From assembly GCA_029783825.1 (NCBI GenBank), contig JAREIK010001332.1, positions 3,458,314 to 3,522,313 on the forward strand: a stretch of DNA of 64,000 nt, written 5' to 3'. The position numbers and the translations under genes are program-made. The DNA is from Sapria himalayana. Taxonomy: Eukaryota > Streptophyta > Magnoliopsida > Malpighiales > Rafflesiaceae. Below are positions 38,501-53,100 of the stretch, one piece after another. How positions within the stretch are numbered: position 1 is the first letter of the stretch; each line of letters begins with the position of its first letter. The notes under the pieces were generated by a model. The model was not told the origin of the DNA and did no database searches. It was given only the letters and a program-made list of their open reading frames with translations.

Positions 38501-40262
38501 ATTATGTACCTAGGACACACCACAAGAAGGGCACAATTGAAAGGGCGAGGTATGACTAGATGTGACAAATGGGTTATCATTTTTTGTCGCCCAATTAGGT
38601 CAACATGTTGTACCAGGCGTGGCCCAGTATGGTAGTCATGAGTGCGTGACCCTGTACAGTAGTTGTGAGGGCACAACCCAGTGCTATAGTCGTGCCATAT
38701 CGGGCAATACCCAGCATAGTAGTCTTTCCATGGCTGGCATGGAACAACTTGTTTGTGGTCAGCCGAGCATAGCCCGAACAGCCCAAGTCTGGGCATAGTT
38801 GGGTCAGGCCATGTCGGGTCGGGCCGAGTCATGCCAGGTCTAGCTGGATCATGCCCAAAGGCTGTTGGCCTATTCGATCAGTCACCAATTACGATTTAAT
38901 GATTTAAATTTATTTTTTTACAAATTTTAAATTTTAAGTTACCAACTATGAGTGACGACATTATATTTGTTAGGTAATTTCGCTCCAAGGTTTATAATTT
39001 TGCAGATTTGGAAGAAAAAAAAAAGACTAAATGATTATCTGCAACCACTGTATATATATATGTATAACAAACCACAACATGAATACGAAAATAACGTGAT
39101 TCACTAGTCATTCGGCATGATTAGCTACATCTACCAGAAAAATACTTATGCATTTACGAATTATAACCAAAAATATTCTTACAGTTTTTGAGCAACAATC
39201 ATGAAGAAAATCACGCAAAGAACAGAAACAAAAATGAACAGTCTCACAAAAAATGACAGCAACAAAAAAATAATAAAAAAATATATTTATATTAACAACT
39301 TTTGGGTATTTAATAACGAAGTCAGATCACTTGTATATACTGGGTTGTGTTGCAAAATTTTCTCCGGCTTACTGACTGGGCAGCGAGGCCTCATTATTGT
39401 GCTATTACTGCATCCTCAATCTCTCAATATTTTCTTTCCTACACAAACATTAAAATATTAAAACAAAAAATATTTTGAATATAAAAAATAATTTATCAAA
39501 ACAAACTATATACAATAATATTATTTTATTTATTCAGATAAATTATTAAAAAAAAATTAACACAAATAACAAAATTTTATAATCAAAAATATCAAAAAAA
39601 TACATACATCAATCATCATCCAATCCAAACCAAAAAAAAAATATGTCAACATCACAACAATATAAAATAAAAATCATCAATCATAATCATGTAATATGCT
39701 AGCTCAATCTCAATACTAATCAGTATAAATATGCAACTGATCAGCATCACATAAGCGTCTGATAATATCACTAGCTGTGGGCTAAATATCCTCAACGTTA
39801 CACGAGCCATCATCTACCAGCAACTACTTCTCTCTTATTCCTGCACAATATTGAATGTTTAACCTCAAATCTTCCTAATCATTTATACATGCTAGTGTCT
39901 CAATGATATCTAGCCATAGTCTCCATCTCATATCAGAAATAGCATTAACTATAATAAAAAAAATAGACTCTAATACAATGCTTGACACCGGAGAAATTAA
40001 TAGATCGCATATTATTTTAGACAGCAATGGATAGGTTGACTGATATGATTTCTATCATTATAAAATATTTAAAATTTTTGTTATTATTATGTGATGGAAT
40101 TTAACAATACTCAATATTTAAGTATCGATACAACATATTCCTATTCGACGATCAACCCTAATATTTTCCCCTCGCTAATTAAATGGTGAAGTTATCTCTG
40201 AATATAAAATTCATATTCATACTCTAAGTATGACTACAACTATTATCATACCTAGTATCATA

Positions 40263-40296
<34 letters not shown>

Positions 40297-41595
40297 GTCA
40301 ACTTATTATGAATAAACCCTTCATATTGATATTCAAAATTCATGCACAAGAATATGTATATCAAAATATTCTACATCTTTATCCTACAATCTTATTCCTA
40401 GGGTCCATGCAGACACCTAAATAATAAAGGAATAAAATAATAAACTAATACTTTAAGTACTTAATTTCTATCTCAAGAACCATATCACTAAATATCGGAT
40501 CATCTCTAAACTTTCTAAATGTCACTAATATTACATATGTACCCGAGTATAATGCAAGTAGTGAAAATATAAATAGATGAACACATGTTCGTAATATCAT
40601 AAAAAATCTTTTGAAATTTCATAAATAAAATTCATGTATATCAGTCTCTATCATTAATAATAAGTTCGTCACTCTTATTATTAACGTAGTTAAATATTAT
40701 GAGTTTGTATCCAACACATAACTTTAACATCAAATAAATATAATTACAAAGATATCTCACATCCATTTAAATTTTTTTTTCTTTAGACCCACAGAAAAAT
40801 AGAGACTACCAAACTTCTATTATTTGCTAGACGTCCGAAGATATTTTAGTAAGTTATATATTATTTCTAAATTGAGGAAAACAACTTTCATCTCCACTTA
40901 TACTATCGGGTTAATGAATTGACATATGAATCTAACATGAAAAATCACTCTTAATAGCCTGTCACTAATGATCTTTACCAATATATTAGTGACTACTTTA
41001 TTGTTAGATGCATTATCAAATATGATACTAAATATTTTATTTTAAATATTATAATCTCTAAAAATTATCATCATGTACTCACATATGATATGATCATCAT
41101 GAGGATGAAAAAACTCTAAAAATCCAAAAATCTTTTTATTAAGTGCCTATTTAAAATCTACATAATGAGTAGTTAGTCATGCAAAAGATGCATCATCACA
41201 ATTAGTCTAGGTATTTAAAGTCATAAATATCATGTCACTATATTGCCTAAATTTTTTAGTTATTATTTATTTTACTAACATATAATATTTTAGTATATTA
41301 TTTCTATATGTGAACCTAGGAAACTTATGATATGCAGGCTAAAAATACATCAGCATTATACTAACTACACTAGGATTCTCTAAAAATTTAATTAAAAAAC
41401 TTATCATCAAGATCAATTTGGTCATGCCATCTCTTCCTAATTTGTTATAGTATATGAAATAAGTTAACATAAAAGCTTAACTAGATTCAAACTCAAATAC
41501 CACATCATTCAATTGAATTTTCTTAAGATCTAATACACCATATTTTTTGGTGCAATGATCAGCATATCTCTTTAATGTTCAGTCTCACATGTACT

Positions 41596-41671
<76 letters not shown>

Positions 41672-44600
41672 CAATACTTGCATTAACAAATCATTCATTG
41701 ATTCCCTTAGTATTTTTATTTGTATTATGTTAAAGTGAGTTCAAACTACAGATATTCTAAATTTTTATATTTTAGACATTTGAGTTTTGGTCGAGACCAA
41801 GAGAAAAAATATAATTTCGATCTCAAACTTTTTCATAGAATTATTATTATTTATATTATCTATATCGAAGTTAATATTAATTTCGTTATCATTAAATTTA
41901 CTATTAACCATTTTTTATTTTTTATAGTTTATTTATTATATTCTAAATTAACAATAAAATGATATTAATCAAAATTGAAAAACTAAATAAAAAAATAATA
42001 AGTCAATATCCAGTTAGGTTTATAGAGATGAGAAAAAAATTGATAATCCGAGACTGCACTCGAATTTTCTTGCCACATCCGCCTTTCTTTAAGTTTTACA
42101 AAAATAATTTAAATCTAAAATTATAAATTTAAGATTTAGAGAGAAAAAAAAATGAGACTGGGAGGAGAAAAGGGAGTTGAGAGATTTGAATTATAAACTC
42201 AAATTTCTTATTTTATTCATATAGATTTTTTTTATTAAAAAAATATATATTTTTTTAATAGATTTTAAATTTTAAATAAGACAGAAACCCAAAAAGCATC
42301 GAATCTTCTCACCTAGCCATTGGGGTTGGATCCAATGGCCTTGATCTTCCATAAAAAATATAATTTTTTTTACCATTAGCCACGGCCACTCGTTAGAAGC
42401 TAAAGCTTCTGGATGGTATAGAAGTTTCAGCTCAAGCTCGGCACGGACTCAGTCGAGTTGTGGGGAAGGAGGGGGGGGGGCATCCACGTGCTCCTAGTCA
42501 TGCAACGCAGACGCGCCCTTCCAACCATGTGACATGTTTTTTAAAAAAACCTTCAATGTGTACATGGTGGAGCCATAGTTTTAAAAAGCACAATGCGCAC
42601 TAAGGCACAAAAGTTTCTTAGAGCCTTGAGGAGCAAGGCGCACCTAAGGCGTGGACTTTTGTGAAGAAAAATATCACTTTAGATGCACATAAATTTTTAT
42701 TAAATATGATTCTATTGATAAAAAAATAAATATTTCTAATATTTAAATAAATTTTGATGAAAAAAATAAATGAAATTATATAAATTTTAATATATAATTA
42801 TAAATTTTGAGATTAAATGTATTTTTTAAAAAAACTATAGAATATAAAGCGCACCTCTTCAGTAAGGCGCATTCCTTGGAAGGCAAAGCGCTATAGCTAG
42901 GGAGTGATTGTGCTTGAGCCTAGGCACGCCTTAAGCGCGCCTTTAACAACTATGGGTGGTGCAGAAGGGTTTCTTATATTATTTTAATATATTTTTTTTT
43001 AATTATCGGGCAGGGGGTGCATCCGATTGGACCGCGCCCAATAACCAGTCTGAGTTCCAATGCACCCATGCCTAGGGATGGCATCGGATTTGGATCGGAT
43101 TTTTCAAAATCCATATCCGATCCTAAATAAAAATAATATATCCATATCCATATCCATATACTACGGATAAAAAAAATTTAAATCCATATCTTATCCATCG
43201 GATTTCGGATATTCTCCACGGATATCGGATTTATCCATGCGATATTAGGACGTATTTTGCTAACCTATGACATCAGTTATAATTTCATGATTTATAAATT
43301 TAGGAATATAAATCAAAGTCTAATGTTAATAAAACATCACAAATCAAAATATTTGTATCAAGTGACAAATTCAAAATGTTTAACATCTTAAACAAAGTTT
43401 CAACAATGTTTGATAGACTTCATTTTCATAAAAGTTGATAAAAATGTTGTCATTGATCATGTGTAATCTCGAATCCTACAATTATAAAAAAAACTTAATA
43501 TTTGAATACTTAAACTGCAATATGAATTAAAATTTATTAGTTATAAAATTTAATACATTCATCATGCACGTGAATATCTTCTTCATAAATTGATGCATAA
43601 CCATCTGAAATGAACAAGTCATCTCCACCTAGAAAAAAAAATATAAAAAGAAAAATAATATTAAAATTTTACAAATATTATGAAATTATAGGTAAATAAA
43701 AAATAAATGATCAATGAAATAAATTTACCATCATGTTTTGTCATTTCACTCCACAACTAACTTTGAGCACACATCAATACTTCTATCATCTTCGGATTAA
43801 GTTGATTACGATGAGGGCTAACTAATCTCCCACTGGAACTGAATGCAGACTTTGAAGCAACAGTAGATACTGAAATTGCTAATATGTCTCTTGCAATAAT
43901 TTGTAAGACAGTATACTTTACCCCATTCAACTTCCACCATAATAAAATATCAAACTGAGAATTTTCAGGCAAAACATCTTCCTCCAATTAATGGTCCAAT
44001 TCAGTTCTGAAACTATTAGTTTTATTAGTCTTCATCCTTTTCACAAACAATTGATAATCACTATCGATAGTTATTGAACTCTCTTTTGAAATTGAAGTGA
44101 TCGTTCCATGTACTGTAGATTCTGTATTAGTCCCTTTATACATTCTAGTATAATATTCCTACATCAACTCATAACAAAGTCGTTGAATGATGCTAATTTG
44201 TTCACTAAAATCATTTGGACAAACCAAAGGAAAGTAAAAGTGTAGCAAAGTCATCTTATACCTAGGGTCCAATACTGCAGCAACACCCATCAATTTATGG
44301 ATCACATTCCAATATACATCAAATTTTGCAACCATACTCTTTGTCATTGTACTAATTACTACATTAGAGGATATGAGCTATTCATTCAATGTCATTTTAA
44401 TTCTGCAAATCATAGGAAAAAACATATTGGCAGTGGAATATCTTGTCCCAGAAAATAACTCAGTGACATTATAGAACAACTCCAACCTATCACAAACATC
44501 CTTTGCAGTCTCCCATTCTGCTTCACTAGGCACAAGCACATAGTGTGACTCAAACAACTTAAGTCTAGGAAACGGATTTTTATAAGCCAAAGCAGTTTTA

Positions 44601-47033
44601 AGCATTAGATAAGTGGAGTTCCACCTTGTTGGACAATCCAAACCCAATCTTCTAGTACAAGGAACTTTCATTTGTCTACAAACATCATCAAACCTTTCTA
44701 TTCTTTTTGGAGATGCTGTCCAAAAAACTACACTGTCTCTGACATTATCAATGGAATGCTTGATCACATCTAAACCAATCCTAACAATAAGGTTCAAGAT
44801 ATGTGCAGCACAATGCATATGAAGTAAAGACCTGTCATTCAATAAGCAATCAACACTTAATTTTTCTTTTATCTTAACAATCATGCTATCATTAGTAGAG
44901 CAATTATCCACTGTAATAGCGGATATCCTTGAGTCCACATTCCACCCCAGCATAGCATCTATCAACACCTCTGTTAGCACATCACTTGTATGAGGGCAAG
45001 GGACATAAATAAACCTGAAAAAATAACAAAATTATCAATAAAGTAAATAATGAATAAAAATATATATATACTTAATTTAAGAAAGAACATGTTAATTTGT
45101 TATACCTCAGGATTAGACTATGTAATGTCCAAGATTTATCAATGAAATGTGTTGTAACAGACATGAAACCCCTTTTTTGGTTACTAGAAGTCCACATGTC
45201 CATTGTAATAGCAACTCTACTATCATTATTCTCGATCAACTTCATGACTTTATCCCTCTCTTTCCCGTAAATGTTCAAGATATGCTTCTTCACAGTATTA
45301 CGGCAATGACACTTGAAAAGAGATTGAATAGTAGTTGTAAAATCTCTAAATCCTCTATGCTCCACCATCGAAAGAGGATAGTCATGGAGAATAATCATCT
45401 TTGCTAATTTCTCTATTCCTTGTTTTTCATTAAATGCACCAGAAGGTCCAGAATTAACATTTCCTTTCGAATCAGTTTTCAAAATCATTTGCCTTATGTC
45501 ACCCCCAGCTGATTTTCTTCTAGGACACTTATCAAAATGTTGCTTCAAATGCGACGTACCATAGGATGATTTACCCACAAAAAGTTTTTTACAATAATTG
45601 CATTGGGACTTCTCTTCATTATTAACAACCAGATGAGTAAAGTGTTTCCACATAGGACTTCTGAAAATCTTACCATCTTTTCCTTGTTTAAATTCACAAT
45701 CAACTGGTACTGATTGAGTGGAGAATCCACCTGAGTTTCCTCCAATTGGAGCTGATTCTTGTGTGCTAGCAACACTACTGCTACAAGTGCTAGATTGTGA
45801 ATGTGCCATATTCTATACAAAAAAAAAAAACCACAATCAAATATAACTTAGATGTCTTAGTGCATGTTATTCTAAATAAGTTGCATTGCTCAAAATAAAA
45901 AAAAATTATAGTCACATAAATGATCATTAAAGTAATTTATATCTTTAATCCTAGAACTAGTATAGTGGTTCATGCAAAATATAGGTAAACATATCAAATT
46001 TGTCAAATATAACCTAATTAAACCCACAACTATTTACTATTCACTATTCCGAATTCACTATTTTGATTTACTATATACTATTACGAATTCACTATTCACT
46101 ATTCTGAATTACTATTCTGATTCACTATTCTGAATTTACAATTCTAAATCACTATTTACTATTCCGGATTCACTATTCTGATTTACTATTCACTATTCTG
46201 ATTTACTATTTAGTATTCCGAATTCACTATTTACTATTTTGAATTTACTATTCTGATTCACAATTCACTATTCCGGATTCACTATTCTGATTCACTATTC
46301 ACTATTCTGATTCACTATTCACTATTCAAGTGAAAAACCGATGAAATCTCGTGATTTCGGTACTCACGCGTAGCTCGCGTTGTGTAGAGTAACTTTAACT
46401 CTTGGTCATAAATATTTTGACCTTTAAAATGACGTAAATCTGAAAAAAACTAAAAATTAGAAATTTATGAATTTTTACCTGAATTCACAGCCAAATCCTA
46501 TGCTTTTGGTATCTATGCATAGCCGTCGTAGTATACAGCAACTTTCGTTCTTTGCCCAATAAATTCCGACGGTCCAAAACTCAAAAATTAAAGAGAGAAA
46601 AAAAAATAAAAAAAAATTAGAAATCATTTCTCCTCTAGTGTGCGCCTCCTACTCCAGTAACTCCACTGCTTGCTTGATTTGTATTTTTTTTTTATTTTTT
46701 TTCAATGTGGGACCCATGTGTCCTACTTTGTCTATTTTAGTCTATTTCAGTTTCAAAACACATCATTTTATTCTGGTTTTAATTGCATTTATCTTAAATG
46801 AATATTCTTTAAATATTTGAAAATTTTGAGATTTTTCTAAAATCTCATTATCAGGTTTTACTCTATACTCGTCACCTAAAAATTCGTAAAATATTCTGAT
46901 TATCTCAGAATTCAACGAAATTTTTCTATGTCACTAGATTTCGCAAGACGAATCTAACGGCGAAATCCGTTTCGTCATCCGAGATTGTCTCAGAATTCGC
47001 AAGACGAATCTAAAAATTCTCATTATATATGGA

Positions 47034-47102
<69 letters not shown>

Positions 47103-50100
47103 TATATCTGGTAGAACAGATCGGATATAATTGGATCAGATTGGATATCCGCACGTTCGGGTCAGATCGGATACGGGTTTCGGATCGGATATGCCTAAAT
47201 CCATATCCAATCCATATCTATTCAAAAAAATCAGATTTTATCCATATCCATATCCATTATCTAGTCAACGGATTTTTCTACTGTTTGACCGGATCGGATC
47301 GGGTCGGAAATCCACGGATACGGACACATTTGCCATCTCTACCCATGCCTGTAGACCAAGCACAAGGCACGACATGAGGCTCGGCACCGCCTGGCCCAGC
47401 ATGAAAAATGTCGTACACCAGACCAGCATGACCCATATCCAGTCACAGTTTTGGACCATGCCGTGCCGAGCCAAACACAACTCAGATAGGTCGTGCCTCA
47501 AGTCGTGCCCGGGCCGCCAGGCACACTTTCCATCTAGATATGACTTATATTTTAAAAACTACACTTCCACAAGCAAATAAAATATATTAAAATGTATTAT
47601 TTTCTTAGGAAAAAAAATTCAAAATGACCCAATTTTAATATCTCATGTGCTGACTATAAATTACTTAACATGCATTACTCGAAAGGTAGTGGCTCTCAGC
47701 TCAGACAGGCACGACATGTCATCTTGCACTACTGCAGTGACAGGATACAGATTATTATTTCAGTTGAGTGCTCCAATAAGTTTTTTTTTTTTTTTACATA
47801 TATTCACCTATACCACATCTCACTTAAGTTTAACAAATAAAGTAGTATATAAAAAACAAAAAATGTTAGTGCTAAGATGAATTTCTTTGCAACGTGATAA
47901 GTAAGCTGTCATGCAAATAGAAATAAAACATACCAATGTATATAAATACAAGCTCAGCATAAGATCTTATTTCACTTACCAGATTCAGTCGTTCATTTTT
48001 GGAATAGCTAGACAATTTGGATACAATTGCTCTTCTTAAAAGGTCTGCAGCACCAGTCACCCCATGTTTGATAGAAATATAATATGCTTCGGGTGCATCA
48101 GCCAGAGAAAGCAAGGTTGCAATATGATGAATCTCATTATCAGTATATTCAGATAAACCAGCAAATTTGCGTGCTTCATTTACTTGGTGTAAAACATAAT
48201 CAAAAAGAACTAAATACAGGTTTCTCTTCACATTTTTCGAGCAAGCAAGTGAATACTGGAAAAAAAGAACAAAAAATAAAATCACTTACAGGGATATCAT
48301 TCAGTGCTATCAGTGGGTACATGGCTCACATACCTCATACAAAATGAATTTGATTCCGCCGATCAATTCAACCTGGTCTGGGAGAAACACTGATGGTTGT
48401 GAAATTGGCAAATCGTTCCCATTAGAAATATGATAAAACATATATGCTAACATGAAAATAAGCGTGCTATGAACTACTTCTGCCCAGGAGTTCTCCCTGC
48501 TAGTCTCTATGAGAACCTTAATAACCTAAAAAATAACAAAGATTAAATCATAAAAGAAAAATCTTTTCCTTCCTTTTTATAGAACAACATATACATAGCT
48601 CCTTCTGGATGTAGCCATAAAACTAATACGAAAATCAATCATGAAATTCAAGAAATCACAAAATTCAGAAAAAATGATATTTTGATAATGAACATATTAT
48701 AGTCATATAGAGGTGTCAAACGTGCCGGGCCGGCCCGGCCCTGCACGAGGCACGGCACGGTTCGGCCGTGCCTGGGCCGGCCCGGCACGTTCAAAAACCG
48801 TGCCCGGGCCCGTGCCGTGCCCGGGCTAAGATATACCCGTGCCGTGCCTGGCCCGGCCCGGCACACCGGCACGGGTCCATCCTGTGCCGGTTCACGCAGG
48901 CACGCGTGGCACTGGCGGCGTGCCACGCGTGCCGTGGCGTGAGTCGCGACTCACTCACGGTCACTACTCACCGAGTCGTGACCCAACCGCCCCCCCCCCC
49001 CCCCCCCCGCCGGTAAAAAGACCGCGGGTCGGGTCCAAACAGACCCGACCCGCTGTCTTTTCTTGCCGAAACCCGAAATTCAAAAAAAATTCCAACGGAA
49101 AAAAAAAATTTTTTCAAAGTTGAGCGATTCTCAGCCCTTGGATTCGCCTCCAACGGCTAGGGGGTAGAATCTAACAGTCCTCGTGATTCTGCCCCTTAAA
49201 TATATTAAAAAAATTAATAAAAAATATTTTTTTTAAAAAAATAAAACTTTATTTAGCCTATAAAATATACCCCCCTCCCTTTAACATTTTATGTTTTTCA
49301 AAAACATAAAATCTCTATATTTTCTCTCTCTCACATAAACCGTGCTTCTATCTCTCGGCCCTCGTGAACTTGATTTTGGCTTGGATTTTCGTGAAACTCA
49401 ACTTGAGTTTTGAACATCAAAGCTTCCTGCGGTGCACCTTGCACGTGAATGACCTCAGTACTTTTACCGGGTAATATAATTTACTTTTTTTGTACTTTCT
49501 CTCTCTAAATCATCTCTCTCTAGAAAAACTTACGAAAAATAAAAAATGACAAATACACCTAACACGTATTTAAATTTGGAAAATAAAAATGTTAGTGTTG
49601 CACATATGTCTGTGGCTCCTGAAACGTTGGTTTCTCCTGTCGTCTCAGCCCAAAGTTCTAAAAAACAAAAAACTAGGAGGACTTCTGTAGTTTGGACACA
49701 TTTTAAAATCATAACACAATTAGATGTTAGGGGTGAGGAACATGAAATGACACAGTGCAAATATTGTATGAGACTTTTAACATACAAGAGTACATGTGGG
49801 ACTGGGCACCTCAAGAGGCATGCCGAAATATGCTCCAAAAAACATGGACCGTTAGATCCTAGGCAAACCCAACTTGACACTACATTTTTTGAGACTGGAT
49901 CGAGTTCAGTGTCAAAGTTTACTCCCTTCGTATACTCCAGCGAGTTGGGTAGAGACGGCATGGCCAGGCTCATCACATTGATGGGTCTTCCGATCAGATT
50001 TTCGGAAGATCCGAGGGTAGTGCGCATCATGCAGACTTATTTTCAGTCATCCTATCGTAGGATTCCTAGGTCCACATCTAGGAGTGACATACTAAAGATA

Positions 50101-53100
50101 TATAAGTTAGAAAAACAAAAAATAATTAAGGAATTTTTGGCATTTAGTGGAGTGGTGTCCGTGACGTCCGATATATGGACATGTCACGATGATTCTTCTT
50201 ATGCATGTCTCACGAGTCATTATGTAGATTCAAACTGGACAATCAATAAAAAAATATTAGGATTCACTGAGATTCTTCATCCTCATGATGGTCCGGCCAT
50301 ATTTGAGTGTATGATGAAATTATTTAGGGAATATAAAATTCAAAATAAAATTTTTAGTGTCACTTTCGATAATGCTGCGAATAATGGAGTAGTGATCAAT
50401 ATGTTTGTTAGGAATATTAGAGATGCACCATTAGGAGAGATCTTTCATGTCAGATGCATGTGTCATGTGATTAATCTGATAGTTCAAGCGGGTATGAAGG
50501 TCTGTTCCCCCGCGTTGGAAAATATACGCAATGCACTCAAGTATATTCGCACACCTCGCATATTACAAGAGTTTGGTAATCTCTGTTTGTCTGCGAATCT
50601 TACGAAGAAGAAATTCCAATCGGATGTGAGACATCGTTGGAATTACACGTACCTGATATTGGAATCATGTGTTGGATACGAACACGTGATATCCGACTAC
50701 GTCAATAGTAAGAGTGGCGAACTTATTATTGACGACACTAACTGGGATTCAGGAATTTCATTTATGAAATTCCTGAAGATATTTTATGACACGACGAACA
50801 TGTGTTCGTCGGTTTATACGCCCACCACTCGCATTGCACTCCGTTGCATATGCAACATTAGTAGCATGTTTAGGAAGTATCGAGCGGACCCGACGCTTAG
50901 CCATATGGTTGCAGAGATGGAGACCAAGTACCTGAAGTACTGGTCCACCATTCCATCTCTTTATTGCCTCGCAGCATGCATGGACCCTAGGGCTAAGGTG
51001 GAAGGGGTTGAAAACACCCTGACTTTCATTTCCTCGTGCATGAACCTGGAAGAGCCACCTGAAGGGTTCATTTACGAGAAGTTGACAGACCTGTTCACAT
51101 ACTACGATACTAGGTATGGTGGTGGTGGCGGTGAGACTGTGAGTACGGACACTGATACCTTGTTCGGAGATAACGATTATTCCATTAACCTAGCGAGGGG
51201 GAAACGTAGGGGTGGACCTTCACATAGGAGCGAGCTGTCTCGGTACTTAGATACCGATTACTGCTCAATCCTATCACCTTCTGACAATAAGAATCTTGAT
51301 TTATTACAGTGGTGGAAATCATATGAGTCCGCCTATCCCGTGCTATCTAGGATGGCACGGGATCTACTTACTCCTCCGGCGTCGAGCGTAGCATCGGAGT
51401 CTGCTTTTTCTGTTGCAGTGAACGTGATTTCGGATAGGAGATCGAGATTACGTCCAGATATAGTTGAGGCCTTGGCATGTTTGAAGGATTAGGAGGAATC
51501 GAGATTTAGCATCAGTGATCGTGCTGAAGCTGGGACTGTGACAGACACTGCAGTCGCATCCACATCCACTACGATGGCGGAGGAGCTGATTGCCGATGAT
51601 GATGACCCATATGATACTGATCTTGATGTTGCGGCTGATGATTCTCATGATATGCCGCTTGACGATTGATGCTCATCTGCTCTTTTTTTTCGATATTTTT
51701 TTATTTATTTTATTTATACGCTTTGTTTGTACTTTGTATTATACGTTGTGTTGAAACTTATATTTTTTTTTTCGGAGTATTGGTTTCAAAAGCATGAATG
51801 GTAATTTTTATTTGTGTAGTTTAAATTTTTTTTAATTAAAATAAATACTAACTTAATGTATTTATTTATTATTTTAAGATTTAAATTTTAATTTATAATT
51901 TATTAACTTTAAATTTTAATATTTAATTAATAAATTATAATATTAAAATATGCTAAACTTAATTGAAAAAAAAAATAAATTTTCTAATTTTTGTTTGTTA
52001 CATTTAATTTTAAATGTAATATTTTTTACAAAAAATTTTATTTTTTAATTATTACATAAACTCTAAAGTAAATACAGAATAACAGAAACTTAATAAAAAA
52101 ATTAAAAAAAAAAAAAATTTTTATAATCTGCCAAGTGCCAAGCACGGGCCGTGCCCGTGCTTGGCTCCCGGGACCCGGACCCCGGTTGAGCCGGTCCAGG
52201 TGACCAGGTCCAGCCATGCGGCTCCCGCCCCGCCCCGCCTACCCTGCCCCTTCCGTGCGCCCGTGCCGCCTGGCCAAGCCAACCGTGCCCGAGCGGGCCG
52301 GGCACGGCACGGCCTTGCCGTGCCCACGGGCCGTGCCGTGCCCAAATTTAAAAAACCGTGCCATGCCGGGCACGGCACGGTAGCACGGAGGGGCACGTGA
52401 AAAACGGGCCGTGCCGTGCTAGGCCGGCCCGTTTGACACCTCTATAGTCATACAAGTACAATAAGATAGCAAAATTCCATTTGAACTTGATTTCCAAAAT
52501 TGCACTTAGTAAAGTGTGTTTTATATGTATGAACTTTGGAATGTTTATTTAGTAATTGTTGTGGTTTACATACTTTTCTGTTCTATTCCATTTAGTCCCT
52601 ATGCTTTATTTTATTATTGATGGGAACACTTAACATAAGAGTTGCCCCAAACCACAAGTCATTTATATAAAGGTATCACTTGTAAGTATTTGATAAAGTT
52701 TTGGTTGATGTTTTTTTTGTATTTTACTTTGTTGCTTAAATTTCAGCATATTTATTGAAATAAATAAAACAAAAATAATACAAAAATCAAATGAAACTCA
52801 ATAATGTGAAAATTTGTACAAGAAAGACCCTTGTATAATAAGGAATTCAAATTAGGGTAACTGAAATATTACGTGTTCTCATCCATGATGAAATAACAAA
52901 AAATAAACAAAAAATACAAAGCAAATGCAAAACACTTCCCCTCATATTAGTGTGTCAAAGTTCAAATTACCAAATTTAGAGAAAAAAAATATTAGATTAG
53001 TCATCTTCAACATATTCATGAAGATATCTGTTAGTTGTTATATTAACCAAACATAAATTATAGACTTGATGAGGAGAGTCTACCAGAGGATATCATCGGC

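Larger units (their letters stand above)
43073..47341 (-). mobile_element. hAT transposon, 4,269 bp, with perfect target duplication
   Basis: The left end is TAGGGATGGCATCGG and the right end is the inverse of TAGAGATGGCAAATG. The 8-bp CCCATGCC flanks both sides exactly (43,065-43,072 and 47,342-47,349). Subterminal regions are dense in GGATCGGAT and TCCATATCC words, likely transposase-binding repeats. It encodes a three-exon transposase on the minus strand, now broken. It sits in the 19.3-kb host intron in gene orientation and interrupts an older GC-rich sequence. Confidence 0.93.
28656..47979 (-). other. Host gene giant intron (19.3 kb) packed with transposons
   Basis: It runs from the donor CTG|GTAAGTG at 47,979 to the acceptor at 28,656. 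It contains copia fragments (31.4, 35.4, 36.0, 37.9 kb) and a small GC-rich hAT derivative (34.45 kb). Another GC-rich remnant (38.6 kb), a CATAG-type short element (42.57 kb) and a whole 4.3-kb hAT element (43.07-47.34 kb) lie further right. The stretches 28.7-31.3, 32-34.4 and 38.9-42.5 kb are AT-rich with no recognisable gene. No extra host exon was found, and the exons on either side join in phase 0. Confidence 0.75.
48708..52444 (+). mobile_element. hAT transposon, 3,737 bp, near-intact, perfect target duplication
   Basis: Both ends read TAGAGGTGTCAAACG as an inverted repeat, followed by long GC-rich subterminal regions full of GTGCCGTGCC/GGCACGGCAC. The 8-bp TAGTCATA occurs on both sides exactly (48,700-48,707 and 52,445-52,452). 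It carries one transposase frame on the plus strand, a TATA box, and a C19 run (48,990-49,008). Short relatives lie at 34.45, 62.74 and 62.99 kb. It is the probable parent type of these; one nonsense codon near the end of its transposase leaves activity uncertain. Confidence 0.97.

Noticed and set aside
38398..38832. 144-codon frame
   Set aside because: Mostly GC-rich element sequence with repeated words; no conserved domain.
45147..45820. Frames overlapping the 4.3-kb hAT transposase exon
   Set aside because: Out-of-frame or antisense shadows of the BED-containing first exon.
48648..49153. Several 60-94-codon frames on both strands
   Set aside because: These cover the GC-rich subterminal region of the 3.7-kb hAT element and start before the element's promoter.
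49530..50030. 166-codon frame antisense to the hAT transposase
   Set aside because: It lies entirely opposite the transposase coding region and has no domain of its own.
52102..52400. GC-rich frames of 67-91 codons
   Set aside because: They lie in the right subterminal region of the 3.7-kb hAT element; no protein similarity.
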